From an uncultured Clostridia bacterium (lineage in GTDB: Bacteria > Bacillota > Clostridia > Christensenellales > Borkfalkiaceae), in contig CANPZD010000003.1 of NCBI GenBank assembly GCA_947589085.1, positions 1 through 64,000 on the forward strand: a stretch of 64,000 nt of DNA, written 5' to 3'. The stretch's first letter is position 1. Each line of letters begins with the position of its first letter. This document shows, one piece after another, positions 62,710 through 64,000 of the stretch. Under the pieces are notes generated by a model. That model made no database searches, had not been told where the DNA came from, and worked only from the letters and a program-made list of their open reading frames with translations. A program made the position numbers and the translations under genes.

Positions 62710-64000
62710 ATGAAGAAAAGAACCAGACTTTTGCTCATTCTCGTAGCGGCTCTGTGTTTGTGTCTCGGATTCGGCGTATTTGCTGCGTGCAAGAACGAAC
62801 CGAAGAAACACGTGCACGAGTATACGGCATGGGCGCACGACGGCACATACCATTGGAAGGTGTGTCCGGTGGACGATGCGGCGGACGAAAGTACGCGCGA
62901 AGAGCACACGATGGTAGACGGCAAGTGCACCGTGTGCGACTATGCAGGCGCTCCTGCCGCGCACGTACATAAGTATACAGAACTTCGTTCGGACACGAAG
63001 AACCACTGGTACGAATGTGCGGAGGACGGCGATTACATCACGCAGTTCGGTCATGTTTATGAAAACGGCAAGTGCATCGTATGCGGCAAGGAGGGCACGG
63101 CGCCTGCAGACGCCGAGCTGGATACGCGCAAATGGTACGTTGTCGGGAACGGCGCGGGGTCGCTTCTCAGCATTACGTGGGATAAACTCTTCGGCGATAT
63201 GACGAAGGCGGATCATCCGGACGCGAACGGATACACGGTATACACGCGTACGCTCGATCTGTATAAGGGCGACCAATTCAAATTCGTGCAGGATCTTCTG
63301 TGGGGAGAAGAGGGCGGTCTCGGCTATTACAGTTTGGGCGAAGTTGCCAATTCCGCGGGCGTATTCCAAGACGGCGGTTTGGGCAACATCAAGCTCATGG
63401 AAGGGCAAGACGGCACGTACGAATTCATCATTCGTTCCAAGCCGGGTGAAAATGACACGGCGGTCATGGTGGAGTGGAGACTTGTGAAACCGCTTGAGCC
63501 GCTGAACGTGGAAGAGCAATTCAACATGTACATCATCGGGCACCTTCACTGCACGAACGCGTTGGATCAGAACACGCAGTGGAGCAAGGATCCCTCGTAC
63601 ATGGTGAAGATGAACCTGATGGCGGACGGCGAAACGTTCTATGCGGTTGCCGAGCTGTACGATAACGACGAGTTCAAGGTGTACAACCTCAGAACGAACG
63701 CGTACTTCCCGGACGGCACGAACAACAACCTGAAACCTCCCAAGACGACGCTCTATGTCGTTACATGGAAGATCGGCGACGCAAGCCCGGTATGGGAAGA
63801 ATATCATCACGTCCATAACTATTCCGAATACAAGCACGACGCGAACGAACACTGGTGCGTGTGCGTGCAGGACGGCGAAATGGACGAAACGCACGGAAAA
63901 GCGGCGCACGAGTTCGGAGACGACAACTTCTGCGACGTGTGCGGCTATGAAAAGGCAGAGAAACCGGAGTGCGAAACGCATACTTGGGGTACGGATAACG
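62710..64000 (+). CDS. BspA-like lipoprotein with H/W/C repeats, 3'-truncated
   Basis: This gene is absent from the ORF track because no stop occurs before the window end. ATG 62710 follows AAAGGAGGAAGGAT. The 430 visible residues are clearly paralogous to the 24377 gene: the same signal peptide and lipobox (FGVFAAC), two H/W/C modules (HVHEYTAWAHDGTYHWKVCP, then GKCTVCDY), and paired SusE-like beta domains (KWYVVGNGAGSLLS, NMYIIGHLHC). A third H/W/C module (HNYSEYKHDANEHWCVC) follows. LRR units would be expected beyond the window. Leader and upstream palindromic element are also shared with the paralogue. Confidence 0.9.
   Translation, partial: MKKRTRLLLILVAALCLCLGFGVFAACKNEPKKHVHEYTAWAHDGTYHWKVCPVDDAADESTREEHTMVDGKCTVCDYAGAPAAHVHKYTELRSDTKNHWYECAEDGDYITQFGHVYENGKCIVCGKEGTAPADAELDTRKWYVVGNGAGSLLSITWDKLFGDMTKADHPDANGYTVYTRTLDLYKGDQFKFVQDLLWGEEGGLGYYSLGEVANSAGVFQDGGLGNIKLMEGQDGTYEFIIRSKPGENDTAVMVEWRLVKPLEPLNVEEQFNMYIIGHLHCTNALDQNTQWSKDPSYMVKMNLMADGETFYAVAELYDNDEFKVYNLRTNAYFPDGTNNNLKPPKTTLYVVTWKIGDASPVWEEYHHVHNYSEYKHDANEHWCVCVQDGEMDETHGKAAHEFGDDNFCDVCGYEKAEKPECETHTWGTDN

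Noticed and set aside
1-64000. tRNA, rRNA, CRISPR array, transposase or prophage genes
   Set aside because: Scanning all intergenic regions by eye gave no TTCGA-type tRNA arms with matching stems, no rRNA segments, no spaced identical repeats and no integrase or transposase motifs.

Overview
The window looks like chromosome of an uncultured, gut-type Bacillota (class Clostridia, possibly Christensenellales or Borkfalkiaceae; the lineage is inference). The reasons are moderately high GC with AT-rich sigma-A promoters (TTGACA-17-TATAAT), strong AGGAGG ribosome sites, AddAB rather than RecBCD, Gram-positive lipobox signals (LAGC, FAAC), a SpoIIE-type phosphatase, and several large BspA-type leucine-rich-repeat and InlB-repeat lipoproteins. 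I saw no rRNA, tRNA, CRISPR array, transposase or prophage gene.

Layout. 1-13.4 kb: one plus-strand operon of DUF58, two membrane VWA proteins (MoxR/BatA-like set) and two very large lipoproteins, closed by a strong terminator. 13.5-13.9 kb: a mosaic of intergenic hairpin repeats. 13.9-16.0 kb: minus-strand ECF sigma factor, exported C39-like protein and single-pass membrane protein. 16.1-23.9 kb: complete minus-strand arginine operon argGHCJBDF with its own promoter. 24.07-24.21 kb: a compact palindrome-flanked promoter-plus-terminator element (putative small RNA or MITE), repeated at 62.42-62.56 kb. Each copy precedes a paralogous BspA-like lipoprotein gene (24.4-28.8 kb and 62.7 kb to window end). 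29.1-31.3 kb: iscS-iscU-rrf2 operon with a perfect palindrome over its promoter. 31.3-32.6 kb: rpsF-ssb-rpsR. 32.6-35.5 kb: large membrane-anchored repeat protein of unknown function. 35.6-39.0 kb: CCA-adding enzyme gene divergent from a lipid kinase and PAS-PP2C phosphatase pair. 39.0-39.7 kb: two paralogous small membrane proteins. 39.8-42.8 kb: MDR protein, cardiolipin synthase, phosphodiesterase. 43.0-47.5 kb: rpmE, a DUF1385-PrmC fusion, prfA, aminotransferase. 47.6-49.6 kb: P-loop protein and thrC. 49.8-53.2 kb: another LRR lipoprotein and a convergent lipoprotein. 53.4-59.8 kb: addBA. 59.9-62.0 kb: small membrane and PRC-barrel proteins.

How it works together. Housekeeping blocks (arginine synthesis, Fe-S assembly, translation termination, recombination, phospholipid metabolism) alternate with cell-surface blocks. 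The least explained material is the surface layer (VWA operon with giant lipoproteins, H/W/C-rich LRR lipoproteins, the 944-residue repeat protein), the sigma factor/C39-like/membrane protein triad, and the duplicated promoter-hairpin element.
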